Source: Sclerodactyla briareus
Lineage: Eukaryota > Echinodermata > Holothuroidea > Dendrochirotida > Sclerodactylidae
Reading direction: 5' to 3'
DNA length: 64,000 nucleotides
Assembly (NCBI GenBank): GCA_026419785.1
Contig: JAODTK010004832.1
Coordinates: 124,001 to 188,000, forward strand
The notes under the pieces were generated by a model. That model was not told the origin of the DNA and did not search any database. It was given only the letters and a program-made list of their open reading frames with translations. The position numbers and the translations under genes were made by a program. This document shows, piece after piece, positions 23,246-36,214 of this stretch. The first letter of the stretch is position 1. Every line of letters starts with the position of its first letter.

Positions 23246-24636
23246 TGGGAGGCCTTATCACACCTAAATACATATACCCCTGCCTATTAAGCATTCTGGA
23301 GCGGCGTCCATTACGCCCAGCTGCACTGCCAAATGGTTCGCCTCTACAAGATATGTCAGCTTTCTGGCGACATCAGCCTATATAATTTCTGTCTGCCCTT
23401 GGGGTGTCTAAAGAGGTACACCACCCATTGAAAGTTTGGGGTCCAACATTTTTTCGCAAGAAACGGCATTCACGGAGGTACTCATAAACGTTTGTATCAC
23501 AACTCCCCGTCCCCCCCCCCCCCCGCCTCCATTGGTCTGCCCTTGATTCAAGCGAAATTAGTTACTTGACGGACTTCATGTTACCAGTGTAAAGATGGCA
23601 CCTAGTACCCTGAGCTGCCATGACTGTTATTAGAGTCTGGCCCGAGAAGGTAAGCTCATGGTTGTCGTTTCGAATGTCAGCAACCAGAGTTTCTGATCAA
23701 AGATGCCTTGCACACCCAAATTGGACTGACATCTTGAAGAAAAAATCCTGACCCTATCCGAGTGCCGCGTGTCCTCTCATTTCTGTATGAACACGTGTTC
23801 GATTGTTCTCCAGACTAGACTCCTATTGTAGCCCCATCCTAGCCTTGCCAGAAGGGGAACGGAGGTCGGAGCCACCCTACCCCTACTCCAACTAAACTCA
23901 ATCACTAACTGAGTGAAAAAAACAGTACATGCTCATGATTCACGGCAATATCAGCTGATAATTCCCCCTCCCTCGGAACACCCGCCCTAGATTTAAAACT
24001 GTTGGTTTTTATACGATTTACGCATGGCAGCAGGGATCACCCAAACAGATGTATTGATTAACTTGTGGACTTCAGGTTGAAAAATTATTTGTAACTTTTG
24101 CCATGATCAAGTAAACTTGGCGTGATTGAGTTGTTACAATGACTTGCCAAAATGAGTGACTTGTCCCATATTTCGATTCAATGTGACTTGAATTCAACAA
24201 CTCATGTTGACTTGTCCCCACCTTTGCACAAAACCTATTCATATATAGGCCCGATACACCACCAATCGAAGCGGAGTGCTATACTGAGGCCCGGGCCCCC
24301 AGGATTAAACGTCAAAACTGACTAAACTATATCATTTCATAACCAGTTGCATGAGCCTTCGATGGAGCCCCCAGATTCTTAGTAAGGAGTCGGCTACCCC
24401 CTTCCCTTTCCGCCTCCCCCCTTCTCTGCATTGATTCGATGTGTCGGCGCTCGAATCAAGGGTGAAGTGGACATTTAAACCTCTGAGAAAAACGATGCTT
24501 CGAATGATAACAGAGATGATTCACAGAGAGGGCAAGTGCAGTAAGGGTTGTAATACTCGGTGCATACCAGTAACGCGGCTGCCACCGCGTCTTCTTTCAC
24601 ACAGTATACCATGCTCTTCTATCAAAACAAACTAGA
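23246..24636. other. Unassigned, with a C run
   Basis: A run of at least 12 C lies near 23513-23525. No domain, RNA or repeat is recognised. Confidence 0.45.
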
Positions 24637-25355
24637 CTGTGCAGGCGGGTAAACCGCCGACGTGTATATCCCCGCAGAAATGGCCTTTGTGGACCCTCTT
24701 TTGAAGAAAGCCAACATTGGAGTTTACTGTCCATTTGACCCTCCTGGTCTTTGAATGCCCTACCTGTTGTTCAGCCAACTGTAATTCACATTCTCCAAGT
24801 TTCGTTCGATCTGACGAGTTAAAAAAACTGTTCGAATAAACTGCGAATTTGACCTCTGGTGACCTTGGAATTACCGTCATGTTTTTTCGTGGCCCACTTT
24901 TGTCCCACTCATTCAATTTCCATGTAAATCAGACTAAACTCTGTATTTTCGTCAAAAAACGACAAACTTGACCTCCGGTGATTTTGAAATCACCGTCATT
25001 TTTCGGGACAATTTTTGTCCCCACCCATCAAGTTCATTCAATGGTAATTCGAACCAACTCTGTTTTTTTTCGTTCTAAACCTGCAAAATAGAGGGCAACA
25101 AACATGCAGTGAACGCGCCCCACTTTTTCGAACTCATTCGAGTTTCCGCTAGGACGGACATGTTGTCCAATTTTTCAGATTGATCGGAGAAAGCGTTAAG
25201 AGTTATTGCGCTAACGCCTAAATTTTCAGGAGGCGGGGCGGCGGAGGCGGCGGAGGCGGCGGAAGCGGAGGAGGGCGGCGGCGCGGAGACGGCGGCCTGC
25301 TACACCCCCCAAACATAATATCCGAACACTTGACGTGTTGTCGGCTGATATAATA
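24637..25355 (+). mobile_element. Hairpin-ended element, near-complete copy
   Basis: The left end is GGCGGGTAAACCGCCGACGTG followed by 'tatatccccgcagaaatggcc'. The interior has two TTTGACCTC-ggtga-ttgaaat-accgtcatgttttt blocks, then 'aaacctgcaaaatagagggcaacaaacat' and 'cgctaacgcc'. A GGCGGA-rich expansion lies at about 25230-25295. It ends with a decayed palindrome (TATCCGAACACTTGACGTGTT) and 'gatataataat'. This and the copy at 56035 define the element's full length of about 650-720 bp. Confidence 0.75.
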
Positions 25356-25394
25356 ATCAGGGGAAGAATGGTTAAGTATGTTTTTTTAATCCTT

Positions 25395-26260
25395 GCCGAA
25401 GGCAACGGAATCTATTCAAAAATCATGCACCGTGCGTATGTGCGTGTGTGTGGTGTGGTGTGTGTGTGACAACCGCCTTGTCAGCACTATCTCTAAACGT
25501 ACGCAAAGTGGTATCAAGTTTCAAATAGTATGTGGTTTGCACTATGGGGGAGGAATGACCCTAATTGTTTTGGGTGCCCGTTCAAGTTCATTTATGGTCA
25601 CGAGAGGGCAAAGTTCAGAAGCTTGTCAGCACATATCTAACGAACGCGAGTATCTATCAGCATGTATGGTGAGGATGAACTCTATGTTTTTGGGTTCAGG
25701 GTCAAGGTCATTCAAGGTCACCATATATCTCGCAACGAAACCTTGTGGAGGACTGTCTTAATTGAAAGTTTCGTTCGTCTGGGGAAATACATCTGTGACC
25801 GACCTTGACCTCATTTGACACCCACCTTTTGACCCTCCCCAACCCCCCATTTGACCTTCCTTGACATTGGTGATTTTGCATGTTTTTTGTTTTGTGTTGG
25901 CCAGATGGTCTTGTAGACCAAACAAAAAAAAGTCAATGACACTACCGAAACGATACTCCTATCCACAAGCTATCTCATATGAATTGGGGGAAGGTCCAAG
26001 AAAGCTTTAAAAACACTGAAATGTGGGAATTATAAATTCGGCATTTGACTATGATGTTTATTTTTTAAAGCTTTTTTATGATTTTTTCGTTTTTAATGAA
26101 CTTGCAGTATCTATGAAGTTCGAATTATAAGTGTGTGGATTGTCAACCCCATCGATGAAGATTAACCTATTGTTTTTGGTATAGGTCAAGTATCATTCCA
26201 GGTCACCATTAGGGCCAATCCTATATCTGCAACGATTCATTGTACCAGAGGAGAACAAGC
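25395..26260 (-). repeat. Diverged relatives of the 305-bp satellite
   Basis: After a (TG)n-like tract (25437-25467), blocks of the form 'gatgaa-t-ctattgtttt-ggt' followed by 'caggtcaaggtca-tcaaggtcacc' recur near 25545, 25690 and 26160. They resemble the 'cccatgatgagtacatgaaccctattgttttggg' core of the satellite at 42.7-43.9 kb. The spacing is irregular, so the array is decayed. Confidence 0.55.
25702..25720 (+). promoter_or_regulatory. Two adjacent TCAAGGTCA motifs
   Basis: TCAAGGTCA occurs at 25702-25710 and again at 25712-25720. It is the extended half-site of ERR and NR5A (SF-1-type) nuclear receptors. Both lie inside a satellite unit. Function is not shown. Confidence 0.35.
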
Positions 26261-26284
26261 ATATAGCCCAACCAAAAAAAATCT

Positions 26285-27330
26285 TTCCCCCCAGTGTGAA
26301 AACAGTACAAATTCTTGAATTGTTCATTTTATATTATTATTCCTGATATGTGTGAGGATGGGACTCAGCACCAGTGACCCGCCTATCTGTACTACTGATC
26401 AGTAGGTGGTGGATGCTACGGGTCGGGGGCTGTTGGTTGTCCGGGGGCAATTTTGGTTTTGCACGCAACCCCCCCCCCCCCTTCCCAGGTTTCATAGGCG
26501 CTATGACAATTGTGAAAAATTGTTAGCCCTATTTGAAGCCTGGATCACTGCATTTTTGACAATTCCTAAATTGCAAGGCCAAGAAAGAAGCGCCTCTATT
26601 GCTTAACTTCCTCCATCAAGGTGTTATACTTGAAGGTTGTGTTGCCCCTTTCCTAAAATTCTCGGTTGCTTCCACTCCCCCCCCCCCTTCCAATACAAAT
26701 ATTTCCCCCAGGAGACAGACAAATACTTGAATTGTCATTTTATTATGATTCCGGAATAGTGAGTATTGGATAGCCCAGGGACACGCCCTTATTTACCTCC
26801 TGATCAGTAGCGGTGTTGTTGTCTACGGGTGGGGGTGGTAATTTGGTCTGCATGAGTACCACCCCCCCTCCCAAGGTTTCATAGGCAAGCTTATGAAAAT
26901 GAAAATTTTTACGTTCGGCCTATTTGAAGACCTGACATAACTGCATTATTGACAATTCCTAATTGCAAGGAGAAGAAAAAAACGCCTTCTTGCGTATACG
27001 TCCTATCATTTAGTGCTTATAGTTTACATTTTAATCCCAGTGGCATTTTCTCAGGAAGGTACAAAATTGGGATTAGTAAACCTGGATATCAATGGGAGGT
27101 TGCGAGAGGGGGGGGGGGAGGGCGAACTGGCAATTTTTTTCATAGGCCTATTATTCTATTACTCGAGGGGGGAATGCCAAGTTTTTGTGCTTGACATTAC
27201 ATGAAAACGTGATATGAATCTTCCCACATTTTCCTAAATTTTTCCCATTTGGACCAGTTTACAGCAGAATGCACCCCAGGAAAATGTCCTGAATTTCATT
27301 AGAACCCTATTGCTGGGCCCAATCCTCTTC
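26285..27330 (+). repeat. ~415-bp tandem duplication with a worn third copy
   Basis: 'acaaat-cttgaattgt-cattttat' at 26308 and 26724, the 'ctgatcagta' block, a C run followed by 'ccaaggtttcataggc', and 'gacaattcctaa-ttgcaagg' followed by 'agaag' recur in the same order. A weaker third copy continues from about 27010 (G run, 'cataggcctatt'). Confidence 0.65.
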
Positions 27331-28090
27331 AACACCAATGCCTGCATTGTGTGTGTATACTATAACAAGCCTTAGTTTGGGCTGGTCAACATTGGTCCGG
27401 CTCAATCCCCAAATGCTTTACATCTCTTAAGTTGTGTGTGTTGGTGAGACTGTGAGTCGGTAAACCACAATAAACTTTCACTGCCTGGTTATTACATTCA
27501 GATCAGTTCAGTGTGGAAATTCCCCTGGCCCTGGCAATGCTCCCAGAGGACTAAGTGTGTATTATCCGCTTATCTCTTGTGCACTCTGATCTCTGATATG
27601 CAATGTTACATTTAAAGTTACACTTCTCTCTAAGCACACACTTCCAGGATGTTAATTACTTGACAGGCAGGACGGACTATTGGGTATTATTAACTGTGAT
27701 TCACAGACAAGCCCTAACGAGGGCGGGATTAACTGTGGTGTGTGTAGAAGCATTAAGAGGGTAGTGAGGTGGGAGAAGAAGAAAGGAAGGGTCAGGAAGC
27801 CTTCTGGAATGGGAAGGGCACAACATTTTTGTGGCATGCCCCTTTCCTTCGCTATTGAGTGCAAATTGAGGGCATTACCACCTTTACCCCAGGCGATTTG
27901 GGGTAGGGGGTTTGAGTCTATAAAATATCTCACTTCTTCCCCATTATCTATCTATCTAGGTGTGCCATCACATATGTGACTATTCGGGAAAATGTTGTCC
28001 GGGAATAATCAAATTTTGAACAAATGCCAGAAGTCTTAACTGGATCGACATGAATTAGCCCCAACATAATTCAGAATGTCTCAACAGGGC
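27331..28090. other. Unassigned
   Basis: Frames of 93-99 codons on both strands overlap at 27652-27979, with no domain or splice support. Confidence 0.4.
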
Positions 28091-28091
28091 T

Positions 28092-28175
28092 AATATATAT
28101 ATATATATATATATTATCCATAAATCTATATTATATATTTATAATATATCTATATATATATATATATATATAGCC
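28092..28175. repeat. TA microsatellite, interrupted
   Basis: Two ATATAT tracts flank a central 'tatccataaatctatattatatatttataatatat', so the region can fold on itself. Confidence 0.7.
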
Positions 28176-28194
28176 CATGGTGAGACCTTTCTAA

Positions 28195-28925
28195 TTATTT
28201 GGGCAATTTTTAACAAGTCATCATTGGAACTACCGGCGCGCGCGTTGCGCGCGAAAGAAAAAATGCATGTTTTTTCCGGGCAGTATCGAAAAAGTCTGCA
28301 AAAAGTTCAGGCATTTTTTCCGTTGGCTTTTTCTTCCCCAATTGTCCCGAATTTTCGGGCCCGCGAATTTTTCATCTCGAAAAAATGGGGGGGGGGGGCA
28401 GTCTGGCCCCAAGACTCCTGGAATTAATCCTATCGCATCCCCCATCCATCCAATTACCCCACTCCAACACCCCGCCCGGAGTGAACAAGAAAAAACAAAA
28501 AAAAACACGAAAAACGATGTTCGAAGCATCATACTGCATATTTAGCCTACAATGCCTGGAAGAAAAACTCCATTGCGCGCGAAACACTTGAAAAACTTGC
28601 ACTTTTTGGCTATTCGATTTCAACTTCGAGAACTCGGTATGAAACATAGGATTCCTTCCACTTCGGCCCTATCGGGTCCATAATCTTCACCTGGTCCGCA
28701 CCCGGAAATTAGTGGACTTAAACAATTTCCAACGCGATTATTGTTTTGGTAGACAATATTGAATCAGTTTAGAGTGATACCAATCGGGCATGCGCCTATC
28801 ACTTTTATTACGTCCGGAAAAGTGGGGGGGGGGATTAATGTGGGGGTGGGGGATTTGACCCCCCCAACTTTTAAAGTGGGGGGGGGCAATGTCGCCCCAC
28901 CTGTTGACGCCCATGAATATATATA
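28195..28925 (-). repeat. ~650-bp dispersed element, copy 2 (inverted)
   Basis: It is the reverse-orientation partner of 14245-14890 and aligns end to end, with local insertions (for example an A-rich block at 28490-28515). It contains G runs at about 28387 and 28822-28890. Short frames in it are by-products. Confidence 0.7.
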
Positions 28926-28959
28926 TAACGACGCTCTACATTTTTTACAGCGCAAAATC

Positions 28960-30165
28960 CTATCCTACTTGAACACACTTCTCTCATTTGTTCGAAATGT
29001 TCCAAATGGTGATAATGCCCGCTGGAGCCTACGAGGGCTCCTCCAGGGCCGGGGTATTAGAATTAAGAATGGTAGAGTTAGTAAAAGTTCACTATCGGAT
29101 GCACTATGATGTAAAACAGCAGGGGTGACCAAGGCAGATGGGTTGAAAGATAGACAAGTGGCCTGGTGAGAGGGCGGGAATGCCAACAATGTACAGGAGG
29201 GTTGAGAGATGACAGCTGATGGAAGGCTCTTTGTCGTGGGTTCAGGCCCGATGAGGTGGTAGGTGGTCGGGATTACGGGTAAAACTGAATCCACGACAAA
29301 CCTTCAGTTCGTTGGTATGTGCTTACAAGGATTGAGTATAAGGACCATCCGACCCGTATATTCTTGGTAGCGGGCCGTCGGATTCTCTGTCGTAAGTGAG
29401 AGGGTTTTCCACGTATCGGGCGACAACGGGTGAGGTCGCGTTATAAAGCCTTTGCATCAGGTCAGATCGATAGCTCAAAGCGTTGGACAGGTTGAGCATG
29501 ACTGGACTTGTCGGTGTAGCTCTTCTTTTTTCTTGAGATCGGCTTTAGACCTGACCAATTCCTCTTTGGTTTGTGGTAGGTTTCCTCCAGTCGCACCACC
29601 TTCCCTCGGCCTACTCAATTTCACAAACAGGTTGACAATTGTCCCGGAGGAGGTGGGTAGCAATCCGTTCGAGGAGGGGGGGGAGCTGCTAGAAGGCGAC
29701 GGTGATGGTTGTGATCTTGTCTGTTGCTTTTGAAGATGGGAACCACTGTGGGAGGCGATGTTGGTCCGTTACAGTTGGCACAGGATGGTTTTTCCCTCGG
29801 AGCCGGACATGGGACGAGGGCATTGCCCCTTTCCACATCTTTTTCGGAAGGTCTTCGCCTGATACAGGAGTGGCTGTATGACCGAAGCTCTGACAGTTGT
29901 GACCGGGTTGGCAGGTTCTGTGGGTGTGTTGGGCACCAGTCTGGTGATGTCTATCGTTGAGATTTGGATTGGAACACGATTGCAGTTTTTGTAGCTGGGG
30001 TGCGCGTGCCCCTTTTACAAAGGAATCACAATACGTTGGTTGGCGATGACTCCCTCGATTGTTCGCCACTACTTCCACCTGTATTCTACCTGTATTTAAT
30101 ATGAGGGGCAATAAGCAGTTCGGAGTTACCATGGAGCTATGATATGAGCTGGCGGAGGACATTGG
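28960..30165 (-). pseudogene. gag-like ORF1 of a non-LTR retrotransposon, degenerate
   Basis: On the minus strand, local frames give a zinc-knuckle series typical of Jockey/I-type ORF1 proteins: NCQSFGHTAT (first CCHC), KRCGKGQCP (second) and CANCNGP followed by VVPIFKSN (third, with the usual CP-FK ending). A proline-rich C-terminal region follows. The blocks sit in different frames, so several indels or stops have accumulated. ORF1 of this type binds RNA in the retrotransposition particle. No RT follows directly, so it is a truncated copy. The gag assignment rests on motif spacing. Confidence 0.55.
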
Positions 30166-31011
30166 AGCGCGTAATTGTGTGACCTGTTAAAGTTCCGGCC
30201 AGGGAACAACGCGTGACAGACTCAAAGTGAGGAGGCCCACTCTGGTGTACCATCGTGAAACACATTCAGTTGTTCATTCGCTATCTGCGAATTCATTTTT
30301 ACCATATATGCCCCCAACATTAAATACCTTTGTGTTCGTAGTAAAGATGGTATATCATTGTACAAGATTCTGCAACATCTCAGTGAGGGTTACCTGTTTC
30401 AGAAACGTGGAAAGTCAGACGATCTGTTACGGGAGCACACTCACAGCAAACAACAGAATTAATCGGGAATACAAAATCGATGCGTCGACCAGACACACAT
30501 CGATAGACGTAATGTAACAACACAGAGTGAACAAGAGCTTATTATTGTGAAGTTCTAATTAGAGGGGTCAAACGGAACAATGGACATACTCCACTCTTCT
30601 GACGAAATGCGGAATCAGGTCGCCCAAAATCACTATGTCACCATAACACTACTATAAGTGAGGGCGCTCTCGAGGCTTAGCAACACGGTTTCCAAAACTC
30701 AGTGATTTCTGTTCTGTATAGGAGCTTCGTACAGTATATGTACCTGGGCTTAGGATTACAGGTAATGAGGATGCCAATGATATTGTGTCAAAAGGTCATA
30801 GGGAATGACCGCCAGTTCGACCGTCCAATGTACTGGTTTACAGGGTGCGAACGATCTTCGAAACTCCCCTGCAGAAAATTAAGAATCCCTGCCATCACAA
30901 CTTTACAGATTTCCCCACATACTTATCAACATAACATCCGAAAACATGGGATGGAAATGGTTGCGTAATTCGCAAATGTGGTGTCAGTTAAAATAAGCGT
31001 AAAAGATATGG
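30166..31011. other. Unassigned
   Basis: Two + frames (96 and 88 codons) lack recognisable motifs. A 14-base G run lies at about 31014-31027. Confidence 0.4.
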
Positions 31012-31100
31012 GTGGGGGGGGGGGGGATCTGTCCGAATCTCGTCTATTCCCCCGAACTGTTACTGGGGTGAGCATGCGGACTTAGATCTTGAGAGCTGGC
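31012..31100 (-). ncRNA. tRNA-like element, diverged second copy
   Basis: On the minus strand it reads 'gatctaagtccgcatgctcacc', 'cagttcgggggaatagacga' and a box-B-like region merged into a C run. It parallels 2762-2855. Box B has decayed, so it cannot be a functional tRNA. Confidence 0.35.
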
Positions 31101-31420
31101 TATGTCAGGCTAGTCAGCATTTAAAAATTTCAGGAGAAAAATTTCATTTAGAGAAATTTGAATGTGCATGTTGATTTCGATTCGCATACCGAATAAATCA
31201 ATTTCTAGAATTAATGAGAGTTCTATAATTGGTCCAAGTGCAGATCGATAGTGGGAAACCCTGTAGAAATAGCTGTATTCAAAATGAGGGGTAATTCAGG
31301 CTAGTAGGCATTTAAAAATTCAGGTAGGAAATAAATTATTTAGAGATTTAATGGAATTTCTATTATTCTCCATGTTGATTTGTGATTCGTACATGATATT
31401 ATAATCTCTAGATGTTTACT
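31101..31420 (+). repeat. ~186-bp tandem duplication
   Basis: 'tcaggctagt-agcatttaaaaatt-cagg', 'atttagaga', 'catgttgattt-gattcg-ac' and 'ctaga' recur in the same order from about 31107 and 31288. Confidence 0.55.
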
Positions 31421-32784
31421 TATTTCGAATTCGTTTATATTTTCCATTATTATCGTCAATCCAATAATGAAAACATTCCTTCGTCAAAGTGAACGATCAC
31501 ATTCCACTGACTGTGTTAGCGATTTTTTGAAGAGAACGGCGCTTGTTTGGCAATTCCAGAAGTTATAGGCCTGTTGTTTTCAGTCGGATATATGTTTAAC
31601 AGTTCTAAACTGACTATTTTAGACATATAATTCGTTTGTTTTTTGTTCCATTCCATGCACAGCAACATTTTTAGACAAGTAAGTAAATGGTAACGTTGTC
31701 AGTATCCATCATGGTTGTTGTTGAGTGAGGCGTCAGTTTCGTTAAACTCGGGTACCAACGATTTGTATAAAAATGGTTGTTACTCGTACGCAACAAAATC
31801 CGTTACGAATAGAGAACGGTGGACCGTTATTCCTACGGAAAACTCTGTCGATAAGGAATAAGGAAATAGTGATTGTTATTCGTACGGAAAAAACCGTTCA
31901 AAAACGAATGGAAAAGAGAGAAAACAGTCGGTAATATCATTACACTGCGGACCAAAAATTGCTTCAGGGTGCTGTGTATAGGTACTGAGATGTATCTCGT
32001 CAATTATGAGTGGGTGTGCTGTTATTTTCATTTTGAAATTGTAAACCGTAAACCCGACTGAGGTGAAACATTGCTGTCACGAACGTGATGATATGGCAGG
32101 GCAGTAGCTATGAAAGGGGAGGGGGGGAATATTTGGCAGTGCCATAGCTATGTAGAGTTTCAAAACCAAAGACATACAAATACTATAACCCAGGATGCAA
32201 ACTCAAAGACTAAAAAAATACAACTTACAACTGGACTCCAGGGTGGTGTATGTGGCAACTGCTGCTACTGTATATTTCTGGAGTGCTCTCCCAAGGCTCC
32301 ACTCATTGCATACAGGCTATACAATTACAAATCAGGAAGGCAGGCAGGGCAGTTTCAAATATTCAAGGTGCATAATAAACGTTATTCTGGGCGAATTCCA
32401 TAAATTAGGGGCCAGTGCTAAATGACCCACTGTTGATGCCTTTATGAGGAATTGCCAATTCCCTATGTACCACTTGATTATTTTGTGTCGTGTTGTTGTG
32501 TTGTTGATATATAAATGTTCCAAAATGAATCAAAAGTGGATGCCGCACAACTTGTCATTGGTCTGGCTCTGGTGGTGAATAGCAAAAAATGTCGAAATTG
32601 CGAAATTATGACATTTTTTAACAATTGCTTTATTTGTGGTGTGACATATCTCAATTTTTTTCCAGGTGTCATATTTGTTGTTTTTCACCTAAATAACTAA
32701 TACAAGATACAATGTTTGGTTATAAACTCATTCTTTATGACAAATGTTCATTTTCCGTGACAACATCATAGTCCAACAATTTCA
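31421..32784. other. Unassigned, with a cluster of CGTACG/TTACGAA motifs
   Basis: From about 31770 to 31915 variants of GTTATTCGTACGGAAAA recur four times (one reads TTACTCGTACGCAA, one TATTCCTACGGAAAA). A similar TTCGTATTCGTACGGA lies at about 35650. No protein motif is seen. Confidence 0.4.
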
Positions 32785-33560
32785 CACTATGTAAACTTTG
32801 GTGTCCACCCAATGGTTTCATATGAAACCCCTAAATTGGATGTGGATGAACAGGGAAGAGAAAATATATTGTGTATTCTTTTTTCTGAAGACAATGTGAC
32901 AATAAAATTGATGGCAGAGTTGCGAAGCAACAACATCGACATGTAAGATGGCAAACAAATGATTGAAACTATTGGCAGGTGACTTGGTGTCCCCCCCAAA
33001 AATTGACTTTGTGAAACTTTCCAAGTCCACTAACTATTACTTCCCAAAGGTATTTCTGGTTAATGTTAGCTGAAAGTGTATTGTGGACATGATTTATTAG
33101 GAACACATCAAGATTCGAAGCTACTTAAAAATTCGAAATTGGGAAAACGTTGGTGTCCCCTTTACATTTTTTATGAAATCAGACAAAATTATCTTTTTGG
33201 CCATAAAAGTCTGATATTATCTATTAAATGGAGAATGTATTTGATATTTCTGTTAGAAATGGACTATGTATTCAGAAAAAAATAAAGAACAATTGAAAAA
33301 CCTATATTGGGTTGATTTATGACGATTTTCATATAATGGTGTCCCTTTTACATATGAAACCCCCTAATATAATTTCTGGAGACAATTGGATGTTGTATCA
33401 ATATTCTAATGCAAAAAGTACTGTTCGATCATTAGAATGAAGAAACATACAAGAAAGTCCGACTTGGGAAGAAAAATAATGAAACAATCGATGAAAAACT
33501 GATTTTGGGCATGAAAGTCCATGTCATTATTGGACCCATAATTTATGGAAAGACCATCTA
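32785..33560 (+). repeat. Decayed tandem repeat with GGTGTCCC landmark
   Basis: 'tggtgtccc' or 'ggtgtcca' with 'tttacat-tatgaaa-cccctaa' nearby occurs near 32800, 32981, 33150 and 33339 (spacings 169-189). Segments between share 'gaaattgggaa' and 'ggc-ataaaagtctg'-like blocks. Confidence 0.5.
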
Positions 33561-36214
33561 CGAAAGAACACAGAAAGGGATTAGGAGAGGTTGCACCACC
33601 CAAGGAAAACAAAAGAACTGAAATCTCAATCAGCCCTAACTAATCCTGCGCGGTCTCTGACCTCTGACAGCTAGGTCTGTTAGGGGCCAGTGGCGTCAGC
33701 CCAGCGGCATATAAAAAAAAATGTAATAAAATTTGGCAAATTTAAGTAAAAAGGTATTTTCGGAATCGAATAGGACTATATAATCAATTGTTCTTTGGTA
33801 ATCGTTCGGATTCCCCCACCACACCCCAACTCGAAATTGAAAAAAAAAATATCGGGACTTAGCAAGCCATTGCCTTAATAGGCTGGGAAGGCATGAAGTG
33901 CCCTTTTCCTTGCTATCTGGCAAACATTTCTTTATGTACGTTGCCGCCAACGTGTTGCGCTAAGCTTAGATAGTCATCGCGGCCGCCCCCCTCCCCCCCA
34001 GACAGCAAAAAAGGCACGGCGTCTCCTGGTTAGAAACTAGTAACAGAAAGCATGCCGGGTTTTGACTCCAAATGGGAAGAACGTTAGCATATATAACACT
34101 AGGGGAGACCAACGATAACCTTTCTTGTCTGATAAATTCTCTATACAACTGTCAGTCAGCATCCCGATGTCCCGTTACAAAATTAGGCCTAGGCTCAATT
34201 CGCCCGCGTTTGAAACAAATATAGGTAATCCTTAAAAAAACGCGCACGCCGAAAGGTTCCGTCCGTTCCGAAAAACCAATGAGATCGAGCTATTATGTGG
34301 TATAGAAATAGCTCAACATAGTTTTTCGTTTTTTTTTCTTGGTGTACCTAGGACTTTCAGTTAGCGGATCACAGGCGAGGGGGGGGGTGCAGGGGTTCGG
34401 AGCCCCCCGCCCCTTTTGGTAAGAGCTTTCTGAAACACTAATGCATTCTATCGATATTTTGGATCCAGATGTTCTGGGAATTCAGACGCACACCACCCCC
34501 TTTCCCCGCTAGTGATTTATCTGTTGCTGAATGTACTCTCTAAATAGGTCTGAGACATAGACGTACCCTTTATAGGATGTGTAGCCGACATGACCCTAGA
34601 AAATTTGCGCCCTTCGCGCACACTATTGTCGTCTCTCTGTGAAGGTCAGGCATTTCCCCCTGTGGAGCTCTTATCCTCAAAATAAAATGGTTTAAAGGAC
34701 AACTGCAAGGAGACCTTTCTACCAACAAAAATGACCCTAGATGACCTGGGACCTCAATTCATGAACAGCACAGAAGCCCCTTCACTCAGTGATCATCATT
34801 AATGTGAATAAAGTTTATCATGAGCCAGCGACCACACACTGCAGGAGGAGTAGCAATTGAATCAAATACGGATAGACTTATAGATAGATAGTAGGATAGA
34901 TAGATGGACTGCACGATCACAGTCACCCAGTCATATGGCTGTGGTGAGCGCTAAAAGATAATAGGACATCTGAGAGAAATTGTGAAAATAAAAATTAGTA
35001 ATGAAAAAATGGTAGAGATGTCGTGGGGAGGTTAGGGTGAGTTGAAAAATTGGGACCTCTCTCTTTATAATGATCTTTATTCCACTAATTTGCCATTGAG
35101 CTCAAGTTTTTTCAAACATTAATATCAAAATCAGTGGTGGCGCTCCGGCGGGCATGGGGGCACCCCAAATTTGATCAAAAAAAATTTGGGGGCATCTGCC
35201 CCGCTAGTACGCTTACGTCAATGAAACTAAATTATTGAAGAAGAGCAGTAGATCGATAGTGATAAAAAATATTGATTCGTGCATCATTCGAACGAGTCAA
35301 GGATAGGAGCCAAAGCAGGGACACGGACAATCAATATGCAAAGTTTTCTCTCGCAGTAGCTGGTTCCCCTATCTAAACTATTTGAGATAACCATTTTAGA
35401 CTAGGGCAAGGAGGAATCAGATCTTCGTGTCCATATTCGCTCTGCTAAGATACACAAATTCTCTGATTCTTCTAAGGCTAGTCGCTAGATCGACTCTTCT
35501 TTTTGCTTGCAAGTTGTTGAAAGTCACCACCTATCCTGAGCTAGACCTAATCCATTGTATGCACTAGTGACCGCGGCTGTCGGGAGCGTGTACTAAGACT
35601 AGCGCACGCCGTTTGTACGTCAGTAGGAGTAATTATTTCCGTACGAATAGTGAGCAGTGCGTTCGTATTCGTACGGAGATTTCCGACGAATATTCCACAA
35701 CGAAAATTAGACAGACTATACCAATTCATGACAATGTATTTTTCATGATTTTTTTCTGTATAATTTTGCGAACCTGTGGGTAGCAACACAGAATCTTGAT
35801 CACAAAATTTGAACAGTTTCCTTTCCAAAGACGACTACTCCGCAATGTTCTCAACATCCAGACAGATGGACCAATAACATTGGATGCCAAACGATGAACT
35901 CTATGATGTGACCAACCAAATCCGTGGTCGGGTTCCGTGTAACTAGCACATAGCTCGCGGTTTTTTAGATTTTTTCGGTCACGTCGCGAGACTCCAAGAA
36001 AGACGCTCCGCAAGATCGCCCTGAGCGAAGCATTGAAACATACTACCAAGCCAGTTGGGGGAGACCTGTGCTACCTTGCTCAGAGACATCGTCAGGGACA
36101 TCAAGCATTACAGTTTATTAGGAGCAATAAACCTTGTGCAAGATCGTGATACGTGCGGAGGTTGATCACTGAGCATCGGATAGACCAAGACTCAACCTAC
36201 TACTACTACTATTC
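33561..36214. other. Unassigned intergenic sequence
   Basis: TTTAAAGGACAACTGCAAGG at about 34690 looks like a lone MITE terminus, but the following sequence does not match the two full MITEs. A GATA-type tract lies at about 34880-34912. Minus-strand frames at 35547-36049 (93 and 107 codons) have no recognised domain. Confidence 0.4.

Noticed and set aside
35726..36049. 107-codon minus-strand frame as a conserved protein
   Set aside because: No domain or splice support could be found; the composition alone is not enough.
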